This document shows, one piece after another, positions 31,938-40,713 of a stretch of 52,077 bases of DNA. Numbering within the stretch: the first letter of the stretch is position 1; each line of letters opens with the position of its first letter. The notes below the pieces were generated by a model that ran no database searches, had not been told where the DNA came from, and worked only from the letters and a program-made list of their open reading frames with translations. Both the position numbers and the translations under genes were made by a program. This DNA comes from Bacteroidetes bacterium 24-39-8 (GTDB lineage: Bacteria; Bacteroidota; Bacteroidia; Chitinophagales; Chitinophagaceae): contig NCHJ01000005.1 of the NCBI GenBank assembly GCA_002256765.1, forward strand, positions 1 through 52,077, in the 5' to 3' direction.

Positions 31938-34442
31938 ATGTTAACCTACGCCTTTTATTTTTTACAAGTGGTGGTATGTAGTGGTCTCATGATGGGCTAT
32001 TACTGGTTGGTATTGCGTAACAAGCGTTTTCACCAATACAACCGATTTTATTTGTTGGGAGTATTGGGATCTGCTTGGTTAATTCCTTTGATTAAAATAC
32101 AGTGGAACAAACCAGTGGCGTCAGAAAGCCCAGCTATGAATTTGCTGAATATTGTAGCAGACAATAATGCTGCCTTGGAAGCTAATATTCAGCAGTCTGG
32201 ATTTCAATTTGGTTGGGAGAATGTCTTGCTGGGTCTGTATTTGATGGTTGGTCTATTCATTTTAGGAACCCTTTTGTTTGGTTTGTTTAGGGTATACAAA
32301 TTATTGCAACAATATCCTTGTAAATCAGTGGGAGAAGTGTACTTGATTCTTACCCAAGTAAAAGGCGCTCCATTCTCCTTTTTCCAATACGTATTCTGGC
32401 ACGAATCTATTGACCTGAAAACCGATGCTGGAAAACAAATGCTAGAGCATGAACTCACGCACGTTAAAGAAAAACATAGCCTAGATAAAATTTTAATTCA
32501 GTTGGTATTGGTCATAGGTTGGTTCAATCCTTTTTTCTGGCTCTTGAAAAAAGAGATGGAAATGATTCATGAATTTATTGCCGATAAAAAAGCAGTACAA
32601 AATGGTGATACGGCTTCTTTGGCGCAGATGTTATTAACGGCCGCATACCCACAACAATACTATGCTTTTACCAATACTTTTTTCTTTTCACCCATTAAAA
32701 GAAGACTCAAAATGATAACCAATAATAAAAATCCAAGATTTACCTATGTTAGAAGGTTGATTGTGCTTCCCTTACTAGCCGTAGTAGTAATTCTATTTGC
32801 TTTTAGAAGCAAACAATTAGACGCTAACCAGCCCTTGTCTGTAGGAACCATTATGGAAACCGTTGCAGATAAAATTCAAGGTAAAGTTCAGGTACAAGAT
32901 ATTCAGTTAGAAACCATGTTGCCTTTAGAAAACGTTTATACTATTGTAGTAGATGCAGGTCATGGTGGGGAAGATAAAGGGTCAATTAGTGCTGATGGCA
33001 AAATTACGGAGGCCGCCATTACGCTAGCATTGGCAAAAGCTGTTAAAGAAGCTAATCACAACAAAAATATTCGCATTGTTTTAACCCGCGAGTCTGATTT
33101 ATTTCAAAGTGTTCAGGTTAAAGCAAATTTTGCCAATGAGCAAAAAGCAGATTTATTTGTTTCCCTACACGCAAATAGTGCTGCCCCAGTTTTGCATGAA
33201 AATGGAAAAAAAGAACCAAACCCTTACAAAGGCGTTGAGATCTATATAGCCAATAAAGAGAAAGCTGTTGACTATGTTTCCAATGCTGCATTTGCCAATA
33301 GTTTGGGTAATGCTATTAAAGCAGTAAATCCTGAATTAATTGGAATTAAAAGTAGAACACAAGGTATTTGGGTTTTACAAGCCGTGAAGTGCCCATCAGC
33401 CTTGGTAGAAGCAGGATTTATGACTAGTGCTGATGACTTAAAAATGATGCAGGATCCTAATTACCAAAAGCGTTTTGCTAATAGTATCCTTACTGGAGTA
33501 GTGAATTATTTGGCAGCTAAAGAAAATCAAGTAACAGTGGCTGAGTTTAAAGCCATAAAAGATACCACCGTACCTAATGTACAGGTTTTGAACCTGACCA
33601 AAACTGCGCCGGTAGAAAATCCACTAGTTGTAGTTGACGGTAAAATTCAATCAAACGATGAATCATGGAAAAAAATTAATCCAAATAGTATTGCAACCAT
33701 TGATGTTTTGAAAGGAGAGTCTGCTAAAGCGCTTTATGGCGATGCTGGAAAAAATGGGGTGATAGTCATTAAAACCAAAATCACAGAAATCACAGTTACA
33801 GGGACTGATGGTAAAAAAATGAATATTAAAGCTGATCAATCTTTGAATGGAAAAATTGATTCCAAAGTGGTTTATTTTATTGATGGTGTAAAGACAGATT
33901 CTTTAACCATGACCAAAATGGATCCTCAATCTATTGCTTCGGTTAATGTTTGGAAAGGAGAGAAAGCACTTACCAAATTTGGGGATGAAGGTCAGTATGG
34001 AGTGATTGATATTAAAACAAAATCTGGCGCCCAAAAAACAATGCAAGAAGTAGAGGTGATAGGATATCAAACAAAAAAAGATGGGTCAGGAAATCTTGGA
34101 GGATCTGGTGTTGTATTTCAAGTTACTGAAACACCTGCTATGTTTCCAGGTGGTGTTTCTTCTTGGAACAAATATTTAGCAAGAAATTTATCTAATGATT
34201 TTTTAATCAAACAAAACGCAGCTCCAGGCACTTACAAAGTAGTAGTAAATTTTATAGTGGATATTGAAGGAAATGTAAGTCAAGTGAATGCAGTAAATAA
34301 TCCAGGCTATGGATCTAAAGAGGAAGCAGAAAGACTGATTAAAAAAGGGCCAAAATGGAAACCAGCTATTCAAAATGGAAAAATAATCAGTTCTGAAGTG
34401 AATCAATCTATCACATTCAGTGTACCTGAATCTGCTAAATAA
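31938..34442 (+). CDS. BlaR1-like M56 metalloprotease fused to an N-acetylmuramoyl-L-alanine amidase and TonB-like domain
   Basis: Domains in order: N-terminal membrane helices (about 3-26, 37-54, 94-120); the M56 protease with H171-E-L-T-H175 and E212 (EFIADKKA), followed by the family's GWFNPFFWLL; a further helix (about 275-292); an Amidase_3 domain (about 330-510) with zinc ligands H342 (DAGHGG), E358 (ITEAA) and H411 (SLHANS) and catalytic E491 (LVEAGF); two TonB-receptor plug-like segments (about 560-615 and 640-695, each ending DVLKG/NVWKG...YGVIxIKTK); and a TonB-like C-terminus (about 725-834). Classical BlaR1 ends in a penicillin-binding sensor; here a wall hydrolase stands in its place. 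The amidase should face the periplasm. Activation of the protease would be expected to free the promoter by cleaving the upstream repressor; this is inference. Confidence 0.88.
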   Translation: MLTYAFYFLQVVVCSGLMMGYYWLVLRNKRFHQYNRFYLLGVLGSAWLIPLIKIQWNKPVASESPAMNLLNIVADNNAALEANIQQSGFQFGWENVLLGLYLMVGLFILGTLLFGLFRVYKLLQQYPCKSVGEVYLILTQVKGAPFSFFQYVFWHESIDLKTDAGKQMLEHELTHVKEKHSLDKILIQLVLVIGWFNPFFWLLKKEMEMIHEFIADKKAVQNGDTASLAQMLLTAAYPQQYYAFTNTFFFSPIKRRLKMITNNKNPRFTYVRRLIVLPLLAVVVILFAFRSKQLDANQPLSVGTIMETVADKIQGKVQVQDIQLETMLPLENVYTIVVDAGHGGEDKGSISADGKITEAAITLALAKAVKEANHNKNIRIVLTRESDLFQSVQVKANFANEQKADLFVSLHANSAAPVLHENGKKEPNPYKGVEIYIANKEKAVDYVSNAAFANSLGNAIKAVNPELIGIKSRTQGIWVLQAVKCPSALVEAGFMTSADDLKMMQDPNYQKRFANSILTGVVNYLAAKENQVTVAEFKAIKDTTVPNVQVLNLTKTAPVENPLVVVDGKIQSNDESWKKINPNSIATIDVLKGESAKALYGDAGKNGVIVIKTKITEITVTGTDGKKMNIKADQSLNGKIDSKVVYFIDGVKTDSLTMTKMDPQSIASVNVWKGEKALTKFGDEGQYGVIDIKTKSGAQKTMQEVEVIGYQTKKDGSGNLGGSGVVFQVTETPAMFPGGVSSWNKYLARNLSNDFLIKQNAAPGTYKVVVNFIVDIEGNVSQVNAVNNPGYGSKEEAERLIKKGPKWKPAIQNGKIISSEVNQSITFSVPESAK

Positions 34443-34471
34443 AGATAAGTTTAGTTTTAAAGTCCAATACT

Positions 34472-34499
34472 GGCGCTGGTTTTCCAGCGCCTTTTTTTT
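34472..34499 (+). terminator. Terminator of the blaI-blaR1-like operon
   Basis: GGCGCTGG and CCAGCGCC form a perfect 8-bp stem around TTTT, followed by eight T. Confidence 0.93.
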
Positions 34500-34563
34500 G
34501 CTGGAACTGGTCTTGAAAATTGCGTAAATTGATTAATATAAGATTGTAAAAGCCAGCACTGCC

Positions 34564-36126
34564 ATGTCAAAAGCAATTCAACTATTCATCGCATATACTT
34601 TACTCATTGTTACGGCTCAAGCCCAACCAAAATCAACTACTAATCCCAAAGACCAGCAAATGGTCCAAATGACCAAGGACCAACTCAAAGACAAGATCAA
34701 AGGGGGATGGGCTGGACAAACCATTGGCGTAACTTTTGGTGGGCCTTATGAGTTTAAGTTTCTGGGAACCATGATGAATGACTATCAAACCATTCCTTGG
34801 CCCGATGGCGCTATCAAGCGTTATTTTGATCAGGAGCCTGGTTTGTTTGACGATATCTATATGGACTTGAGTTTTGTAGACGTAATTGAAAAATATGGGG
34901 TAGACGCACCCGTTGATTCTTTTGCCAATGCTTTTGCACGCGCTCCTTATCCACTTTGGCATGCCAATCAAACGTGTAGGTATAATTTACTTAATGGCAT
35001 AAAAGCACCCGCATCGGGCCACTGGTCAAATAATCCCCATGCGGATGATATTGACTTTCAAATAGAAGCCGATTTTGCGGGTCTGATGCATCCCGGTATG
35101 GGAAGGTCAGCTTCTGCCCTTTGTGACAAAGTAGGGCATATCATGAACTATGGTGAGGGCTATTATGGCGGAGTATATATTGCCAATATGTACAGTCTTG
35201 CTTTTGTAAGTCAGAACATGAAGTTTATTGTCACAGAAGCCCTCAAATCCATCCCTCAAAAAAGTTTGTATTATCAATGCATGAAAGACGTGATTGGTTG
35301 GTATCAGCAATACCCCAATGACTGGAAGAGAACCTGGTTTGAAGTACAAAGAAAATGGACCCAAGACATAGCATGCCCAGATGGGGTTTTTCTTCCCTTT
35401 GATATTAGCGCTAGGGTAAATTCTGCTTATGTAATTATTGGTTTGTTATATGGCCGGGGCGATTTTGCAAAGACTGTTGAAATAGCTACTAGGTGTGGGC
35501 AGGATGCGGATTGTAATCCATCTTCTGCAGCAGGCATTTTGGGAACCATGTTGGGCTATCAAGCTATTCCAGCCAATTGGCGTAAAAATTTAACGGCTAT
35601 TGAGGATCGCAATTTTGTATACACAGACATCTCTTTGAACAAAATGTATGAGTTAGGTTTTCAGCATGCTTCTCAAATGATTCGATCACATGGTGGGTCC
35701 GTATTTGAAGAAAAAGTAAACCTCCGTTACCAAGAACCCAAGCCAGTTGCTTATGAAGAATCTTTTCCCGAATTGCATCCTATAGAAAGGCGTTGGCTTG
35801 GCTGGAATGGGCATGTACTCAAAGGCAATTACTCATTTGAATTTGACGGCACAGGATTTACGCTTTGTTCCAATATGAGTAATGAATGGGGGCAAAGTTC
35901 TAGTTATGTATTCCAAGTAGCCATTACCATTGATGGCAAAAAAGAATTAATCAATCTTCCCTATAATTTTAGAATCAGAAGGAATGAATTGTTTACAAAA
36001 TTTGGCCTAGAAAAAGGGCATCACCAAGTAAACATTCAGTGGTTAAACCCTGACCCAATTGGGAATATTCAGATGAAGGATATCCTGATTTATTCCAATG
36101 AATCAAGGTCTACTGTATTAAAATAG
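34564..36126 (+). CDS. ADP-ribosylglycohydrolase-family protein, secreted
   Basis: A signal peptide (about 1-20, ending TAQAQ) is followed by an ADP-ribosylglycohydrolase fold: IKGGWAGQTIGVTFGGP near 46, DDIYMDLSFVDVIEKYG near 97, HADDIDFQIEADFAG near 159 and TRCGQDADCNPSSAAGILG near 312, which carries the metal-binding aspartates. About 110 further residues (from near 405) look like a beta-sandwich of unknown type. DraG relatives remove ADP-ribose from proteins, but exported members are unlikely to meet ADP-ribose and probably act on another glycoside. The substrate is unknown. The gene is flanked by a terminator and a convergent gene, so it is monocistronic. Confidence 0.88.
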   Translation: MSKAIQLFIAYTLLIVTAQAQPKSTTNPKDQQMVQMTKDQLKDKIKGGWAGQTIGVTFGGPYEFKFLGTMMNDYQTIPWPDGAIKRYFDQEPGLFDDIYMDLSFVDVIEKYGVDAPVDSFANAFARAPYPLWHANQTCRYNLLNGIKAPASGHWSNNPHADDIDFQIEADFAGLMHPGMGRSASALCDKVGHIMNYGEGYYGGVYIANMYSLAFVSQNMKFIVTEALKSIPQKSLYYQCMKDVIGWYQQYPNDWKRTWFEVQRKWTQDIACPDGVFLPFDISARVNSAYVIIGLLYGRGDFAKTVEIATRCGQDADCNPSSAAGILGTMLGYQAIPANWRKNLTAIEDRNFVYTDISLNKMYELGFQHASQMIRSHGGSVFEEKVNLRYQEPKPVAYEESFPELHPIERRWLGWNGHVLKGNYSFEFDGTGFTLCSNMSNEWGQSSSYVFQVAITIDGKKELINLPYNFRIRRNELFTKFGLEKGHHQVNIQWLNPDPIGNIQMKDILIYSNESRSTVLK

Positions 36127-36129
36127 CTT

Positions 36130-36423
36130 CTACAAAAACCATTTAATCACCAAGGCCAATAAGGCATAAATGCAAGTGGCAATAAAAATGCCCCTAGCAG
36201 TTTTGTCTATTTGTTTGTTGATGTATAAAGTAAATACTACCGCATTGGCAATGAGTGAAATACTGATGATTCCAGACATCAATGATTTCTGTTGCAGCAT
36301 CACCTGAAAGAATTCACTGAGTTTGAATAACCTAAATTGAATTAGGTAATAGGCAAACATGGCGATGATGGGTGTTAGAAAACCCAATACCAAACCCAGT
36401 TTTAAATTGTCTTTTTTGAACAT
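36130..36423 (-). CDS. Small membrane protein, unknown family
   Basis: The 97-residue protein has three hydrophobic segments (about 9-30, 46-66 and 76-96) joined by short charged loops and begins MFKKDNLKLGLVLGFLTPIIA. I do not recognise a family with certainty; similar proteins next to surE are found in Bacteroidota. Its start overlaps the stop of surE by one base (TAATG on its strand), so translation of the two is probably coupled. Its function may be linked to the surE/lpxB type of envelope cluster often seen in the phylum, but in this window lpxB is several kilobases away. Confidence 0.75.
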   Translation of the reverse strand: MFKKDNLKLGLVLGFLTPIIAMFAYYLIQFRLFKLSEFFQVMLQQKSLMSGIISISLIANAVVFTLYINKQIDKTARGIFIATCIYALLALVIKWFL

Positions 36424-37211
36424 TAGATTTTCCAGGTTTTTTCTAGTTTCTTTTTCAATTCATAATGGGTCAGGTCAAATTGCACGGGCACTACACTCAC
36501 ATAATTGTGTTTGAGAGCCCAATCATCTGTGTCTTTGTTTTTGTCAAAGTTCATGAACTCTCCCGTTAGCCAATAATACCTTCTTCCGTGTGGGTCTTTG
36601 CGTTCGTCAAATTTCTCTTCGTATTTGGCATAAGCCTGTTTACAAACCTTGATACCCTTAATTAATTTGGCATCAATAGCTGGTACATTCACGTTTAAGC
36701 AAAGGTGTTTGTCTAAGTTTTTATTCTTGAGTACAAACTCTACTACCTGTCTAGCATAAATTTTTGCAGCTGAAAAATCCGCTTCCAAACTATAATCTAA
36801 TAGGGAAAATCCAATACTGGGGATGGCTTCAATAGAAGCTTCTAAAGCAGCAGACATAGTGCCAGAATAAATCACATTAATACTGTGATTGGCGCCATGG
36901 TTAATACCACTGATACAGATATCAGGTTTGCGATGCAATACTTTGTCAACTGCTAGTTTAACGCAATCAACGGGAGTGCCGCTACAGCTATAAGTTTCTA
37001 CGCCTTCTATTCCGGTTACTTTAGCAAGTCTCAAAGGATGTCCAATGGTAATGGCATGACCCATACCTGATTGCGGTTTATCTGGAGCTACTACTACTAT
37101 TTTCCCCAAACCTATTACAGCCTCCGTTAAGGCCTTGATTCCAGGAGCAGAAACACCATCGTCATTGGTGATTAAGATAACAGGTAAGTCTTTTTGCTTT
37201 GTTTTTGCCAT
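36423..37211 (-). CDS. surE: 5'/3'-nucleotidase SurE
   Basis: SurE is a metal-dependent phosphatase that acts on nucleoside monophosphates and short polyphosphates, tied to stationary-phase survival. The metal site opens ILITNDDGVSAPGIKAL (near 12-28; two adjoining Asp). VVAPDKPQSGMGHAIT (near 40) carries the conserved Ser, and ICISGINHGANHSINVIYSGTMSAALEA, spread over about 97-125, holds the remaining ligand Asn. The 262 residues fit the family. A TATCTTGC box ends 4 bases before the ATG, which would give a nearly leaderless transcript. The downstream small membrane gene is translationally coupled. Confidence 0.95.
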   Translation of the reverse strand: MAKTKQKDLPVILITNDDGVSAPGIKALTEAVIGLGKIVVVAPDKPQSGMGHAITIGHPLRLAKVTGIEGVETYSCSGTPVDCVKLAVDKVLHRKPDICISGINHGANHSINVIYSGTMSAALEASIEAIPSIGFSLLDYSLEADFSAAKIYARQVVEFVLKNKNLDKHLCLNVNVPAIDAKLIKGIKVCKQAYAKYEEKFDERKDPHGRRYYWLTGEFMNFDKNKDTDDWALKHNYVSVVPVQFDLTHYELKKKLEKTWKI

Positions 37212-37215
37212 GACT

Positions 37216-37249
37216 GCAAGATAAGATGTGATTCAAAGTCAAAAATCAA
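37216..37249 (-). promoter_or_regulatory. Candidate surE promoter (TTG-N23-TATCTTGC)
   Basis: On the minus strand TATCTTGC (37216-37223) follows a TTG (37247-37249) after 23 bases. Both the box and spacing deviate from the consensus. A short AGTCAAA-type run (37236-37251) overlaps the upstream element. Confidence 0.3.
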
Positions 37250-37352
37250 GTCTGCATTTTCAAAATGGATTTTTTAAATTATTAACAGTCTATTCATGCA
37301 AGAGGATGTTGGTCAAGAAATTTTAAAATAAAATGCAAATAAATTTGGCAAA

Positions 37353-37367
37353 ACTAAAAAGTTTAGT
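37353..37367. promoter_or_regulatory. Candidate autoregulatory operator before the XRE-S24 regulator
   Basis: ACTAAA and TTTAGT are exact reverse complements separated by AAG. The 15-bp palindrome lies 25 bases before the regulator ATG and just ahead of a TATTTTGC box, where a self-repressing operator would be expected. Its core (ACTA/TAGT) resembles the BlaI-type sites at 31.5 kb but with a 7-base spacing, so I treat it as separate. Confidence 0.45.
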
Positions 37368-37391
37368 ATTTTGCAGCTAAATCAGTTAGTT

Positions 37392-38147
37392 ATGTCAAAC
37401 GCCGGAAAGAATTTACGCTACCTGCGCAAGTTGCGTGGCTGGACTCAGGAAGAATTTGCCAATAAGCTAAAAATCAAACGTTCCTTAGTAGGAGCTTATG
37501 AAGAAGAGCGAGCAGAGCCAAGACTGGAAGTCATGGAAGCTATTAGCAGTATCTTCAAAATCAGCTTAGAAGAGTTTCTTTTCAAAGACCTTTCTGTGAC
37601 CCATAGTGGTGGAAACTATATGGAGCGCAGAAGGATGATGAAGATGGAAGCGGAAATAGCCACTATTAGTTTTGTTCCCGTTAAAGCAGCTGCTGGTTAT
37701 TTGTCTGGCTACGCCGATCCTGAATTTTTGGATGAGCTCAATACTTTTACCCTGCCCATGTTGGCGCCTGGCCAATACCGCGCTTTTGAAATCATTGGTG
37801 ATTCTATGTTACCCACTCCTAGTGGAAGTGTCATAGTGGGAGAGCGTTTGGATGATTTAGAAGACCTAAAGAATAGCAATACTTATGTGGTGCTTTCTAG
37901 AAATGAAGGGGTTGTGTATAAGCGGATTATGAAAAACAATCGAGCTAAGAATAAGCTCACACTCATCAGTGATAATCCGCAATATGAGCCATACAATGTA
38001 AGTGCAGAAGATGTTTTGGAAGTTTGGAAGGCAGTGTATATTCTGCAAAAAGCCAATCTTGGTCCCAGATGGGATGTAGGTCAATTAGCGGGAATGGTGA
38101 ATAATTTGCAAGAGCAAGTAACCACTTTAAAGAAAAAGTTGAACTAA
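37392..38147 (+). CDS. LexA-like XRE-family regulator with S24 peptidase domain
   Basis: An N-terminal helix-turn-helix (about 5-60, LRKLRGWTQEEFANKLKIKR) is joined to an S24 peptidase (about 92-215). The Ser/Lys dyad is S138 (IIGDSMLP) and K177 (GVVYKRI), 39 residues apart, like S119/K156 in LexA. An Ala-Gly pair at 101-102 (AAAGY) lies 37 residues before the Ser, near the LexA distance of 35, so self-cleavage is plausible. A short coiled coil ends the protein (about 230-251). No RecA-linked genes are adjacent; the regulon is unknown. The frame could begin at TTG 37371, but ATG 37392 matches the HTH family. Confidence 0.9.
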   Translation: MSNAGKNLRYLRKLRGWTQEEFANKLKIKRSLVGAYEEERAEPRLEVMEAISSIFKISLEEFLFKDLSVTHSGGNYMERRRMMKMEAEIATISFVPVKAAAGYLSGYADPEFLDELNTFTLPMLAPGQYRAFEIIGDSMLPTPSGSVIVGERLDDLEDLKNSNTYVVLSRNEGVVYKRIMKNNRAKNKLTLISDNPQYEPYNVSAEDVLEVWKAVYILQKANLGPRWDVGQLAGMVNNLQEQVTTLKKKLN

Positions 38148-38167
38148 GCTTTTTTAGATAATTCAAT

Positions 38168-38198
38168 AGGGCTGTCCAAATGGGCGGCCCTTTGTTTT
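38168..38198 (+). terminator. Terminator after the XRE-S24 regulator
   Basis: AGGGCTGTCC pairs with GGGCGGCCCT (ten pairs, two G-T) around AAAT, followed by TTTGTTTT. Confidence 0.8.
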
Positions 38199-38240
38199 AG
38201 CCATTTATATATTTTCAGGTAAGAGTTTCTAGGCATTCTT

Positions 38241-38248
38241 TAGATTTG
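38241..38248 (+). promoter_or_regulatory. Candidate -7 box for the DUF5916 gene
   Basis: TAGATTTG matches TAnnTTTG exactly and ends 8 bases before the ATG. No TTG is present at the usual distance. Confidence 0.4.
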
Positions 38249-38256
38249 CGGCAAGC

Positions 38257-40713
38257 ATGAAAAAAACCTTCTCTTTTTTGGTCATTCTCTTTTTGGTGGC
38301 AAATCTATCTGCTCAAGAGAAAAACCTATTCGCTCTCAAAATCAAGCAATCCATAAAGATTGATGGGGTTTTAGATGAATCTGTTTGGCAAGAGGCGGCA
38401 GTTGCCGATAGCTTTATTGTCAATAGTCCCAATTTTGGTGCATTGGCTGCACAAGCTACTAAGGTTAGAATTTTGTACAGTGATCAGGCCATATATGTTG
38501 GGGCCTATTTGTATGATGACCCCAAATTAATTCGCAAACAACTTACCGCACGTGATAGGGAACAGCGTCAGGATATTGATTATTTCAGCGTTTTTTTTGA
38601 TACCTATAATGATAACCAAAATGGATATCAGTTCTTAGTAACAGCTAGGAATGTGCAATCAGATGGTAGATTGGTGTCCAATATGGTATCACAATTTGGT
38701 TTGCCTTCCGATTATAGTTGGGATGCAGTTTGGGAAAGCAAAGTGACCATTCAAAAAGACGGATGGGTGGTAGAAATGAAAATCCCTTATTCAGCACTAC
38801 GTTTTTCAAAGAAAGAAGTGCAGGATTGGGGTATCAATTTTCAGCGTTATACCAGAAGAAATAATGAATCTGTATTTTGGAATCAAGTAGACCCCAATCA
38901 AAATGGATTTGTAAATCAGTTTGGAAGTCTTGCAGGGGTTGATCATATTATTCCACCCTTAAGACTTTCTTTTTTACCCTATTTAGCTGCAGGAGTTAGA
39001 ACCACACCCTATGCTGATGGAAGTAAAAAAACTACTTGGCTACGCAATGGGGGAATGGATGTTAAGTACGGGGTGAATGAAAGTTTTACCCTAGATGCTA
39101 CCTTGATCCCGGACTTTGGACAAGTAATTTCTGATAACGTGGTGTTGAATCTAACGCCTTATGAAGTTCAGTTTCAAGAAAATCGCCCATTTTTTACAGA
39201 AGGATTAGAGCTCTTTAATAAAGCAGGTTTGTTTTATTCAAGAAGGGTGGGAGCAACACCTGCGGGTTATTCTAGCGTGAATAGTGCGGTTGCTTCAAAC
39301 CCAAATTTGGAAATAATATCCAATCCTGGCATCACACAATTGTATAACGCCACCAAATTTTCAGGTAGAACAAAATCTAAATTGGGCATTGGAGTGTTTA
39401 ATGCCATCACCGCACCTATGAATGCAGAAGTGGCCAATAAGAGCACAGGGCAAGTAAATAAAATTGAAACAGAACCCTTAACCAATTATAATATTCTAGT
39501 CTTGGATCAGGCTCTAAAAGGGAGGTCCTCCATTACTTTTACCAATACTAATGTTTGGCGCAGTGGTGGGGCTAGAAATGCCAATGTAAGCGGTCTAGAC
39601 CTAAATCTCTATGATAAAGCCAATCGCTATAATGTTCATTGGTCTGGTAGATATAGCAGCATTACTGGATTGGATAAATATGATGGATTTAAACAGGTAT
39701 TGTCTGTTGCAAAAATCAGTGGTAATTGGCAGTATAGTTTGTTAACCAATATTGAATCTGACAGGTATGATCCTAATGATTTAGGTTATTTGCAAGCACC
39801 TAATGAATTTTCTGCCATTGGAAAATTTGGGTATTATGTGTTTACACCAACCAAAAATTTTCTAAGCCAAAATTATACCATTAGTGTATTGCCCACTTAT
39901 TTATACCAACCATTTAAGTTTTCCAACTTTATGATCAATACCAGTGGTTTCTGGTTTTTTAGAAATTTCAGGGATGCTACCATAAAATTGAATGTTCAAC
40001 CAGATTGGCAACGAGATTATTTTGAAATGAGAACAGAAGGTAAGGTCATGAAGCGGGAGCCTTATTGGTATCTAAGTTTAAATGGTAGCACCGATAGTAG
40101 AAAGCCATTTTTCTTCAGGTACGCAATTGGCTACGCCGATGCACCTGGTTTTCCAAAAGACAATTATTACAATTTTCAAATTGGACCAAGATATAGATTT
40201 AATGAGCATTTTAGCCTTGACTTTGACTTAACTAGGTCTGTAGATAATGGACAATATGGCTATGCATTTAGAGAATCTAATGGTACTCCTGTTGCAGGAA
40301 GACGAAGAAATATAAGTGTATCAAGTATTGTTAATGGCATTTATAATTTTACTTCAAGAATGAATCTAAGTATGCGTGTAAGGCATTACTGGAGTCAGGT
40401 GCAGTATAGTAATTTCTTTTATACCGATGCAGAAGGGAATTATATACCAAGAGCTTTTCAAAATGGTCAGGATCAGAATTTCAATGCCTTTAACCTTGAT
40501 ATGTTTTATACCTGGGACTTTATGTATGGTAGCAAACTAATCATTGGTTGGAAAAATGCATTGGGTAATGATTTTCCTATTAATGGGCTTCTGTATGACA
40601 AGTATACCAAGAACCTATCCCAAGTGTTTCAAAAACCTCATGGTAATGAGTTTAACTTGAGGTTGATTTATTATATTGATTATCTAAGTCTACAGAAAAA
40701 ACAACACGGTTAA
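38257..40713 (+). CDS. DUF5916 outer-membrane protein with CBM9-like domain
   Basis: A signal peptide (about 1-19) is followed by a carbohydrate-binding-module-9-like domain (about 28-200: IKIDGVLDESVWQEA, SVFFDTYNDNQNGYQF, WVVEMKIPYSALRF) and then DUF5916 (about 235-818), a long beta-rich region likely to form an outer-membrane barrel. The block LIPDFGQVISDNVVLNLTPYE near 285-310 followed by FFTEGLELF is typical. The protein ends without a classic terminal aromatic. Its role is unknown; homologues are found near peptidases and transporters. The gene overlaps the opposite-strand fusion gene in a shared TTAA. Confidence 0.88.
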   Translation: MKKTFSFLVILFLVANLSAQEKNLFALKIKQSIKIDGVLDESVWQEAAVADSFIVNSPNFGALAAQATKVRILYSDQAIYVGAYLYDDPKLIRKQLTARDREQRQDIDYFSVFFDTYNDNQNGYQFLVTARNVQSDGRLVSNMVSQFGLPSDYSWDAVWESKVTIQKDGWVVEMKIPYSALRFSKKEVQDWGINFQRYTRRNNESVFWNQVDPNQNGFVNQFGSLAGVDHIIPPLRLSFLPYLAAGVRTTPYADGSKKTTWLRNGGMDVKYGVNESFTLDATLIPDFGQVISDNVVLNLTPYEVQFQENRPFFTEGLELFNKAGLFYSRRVGATPAGYSSVNSAVASNPNLEIISNPGITQLYNATKFSGRTKSKLGIGVFNAITAPMNAEVANKSTGQVNKIETEPLTNYNILVLDQALKGRSSITFTNTNVWRSGGARNANVSGLDLNLYDKANRYNVHWSGRYSSITGLDKYDGFKQVLSVAKISGNWQYSLLTNIESDRYDPNDLGYLQAPNEFSAIGKFGYYVFTPTKNFLSQNYTISVLPTYLYQPFKFSNFMINTSGFWFFRNFRDATIKLNVQPDWQRDYFEMRTEGKVMKREPYWYLSLNGSTDSRKPFFFRYAIGYADAPGFPKDNYYNFQIGPRYRFNEHFSLDFDLTRSVDNGQYGYAFRESNGTPVAGRRRNISVSSIVNGIYNFTSRMNLSMRVRHYWSQVQYSNFFYTDAEGNYIPRAFQNGQDQNFNAFNLDMFYTWDFMYGSKLIIGWKNALGNDFPINGLLYDKYTKNLSQVFQKPHGNEFNLRLIYYIDYLSLQKKQHG

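Noticed and set aside
37321..37391. The ACTA/TAGT palindrome before the XRE-S24 gene as a fourth BlaI operator
   Set aside because: The half-sites are similar, but the spacing is 7 bases instead of 6; it is more simply the site of the adjacent regulator.
38168..38198. Possible attenuator of the DUF5916 gene
   Set aside because: The hairpin with T-run is 60 bases before that gene's own -7 box, so it is more likely the terminator of the upstream regulator.
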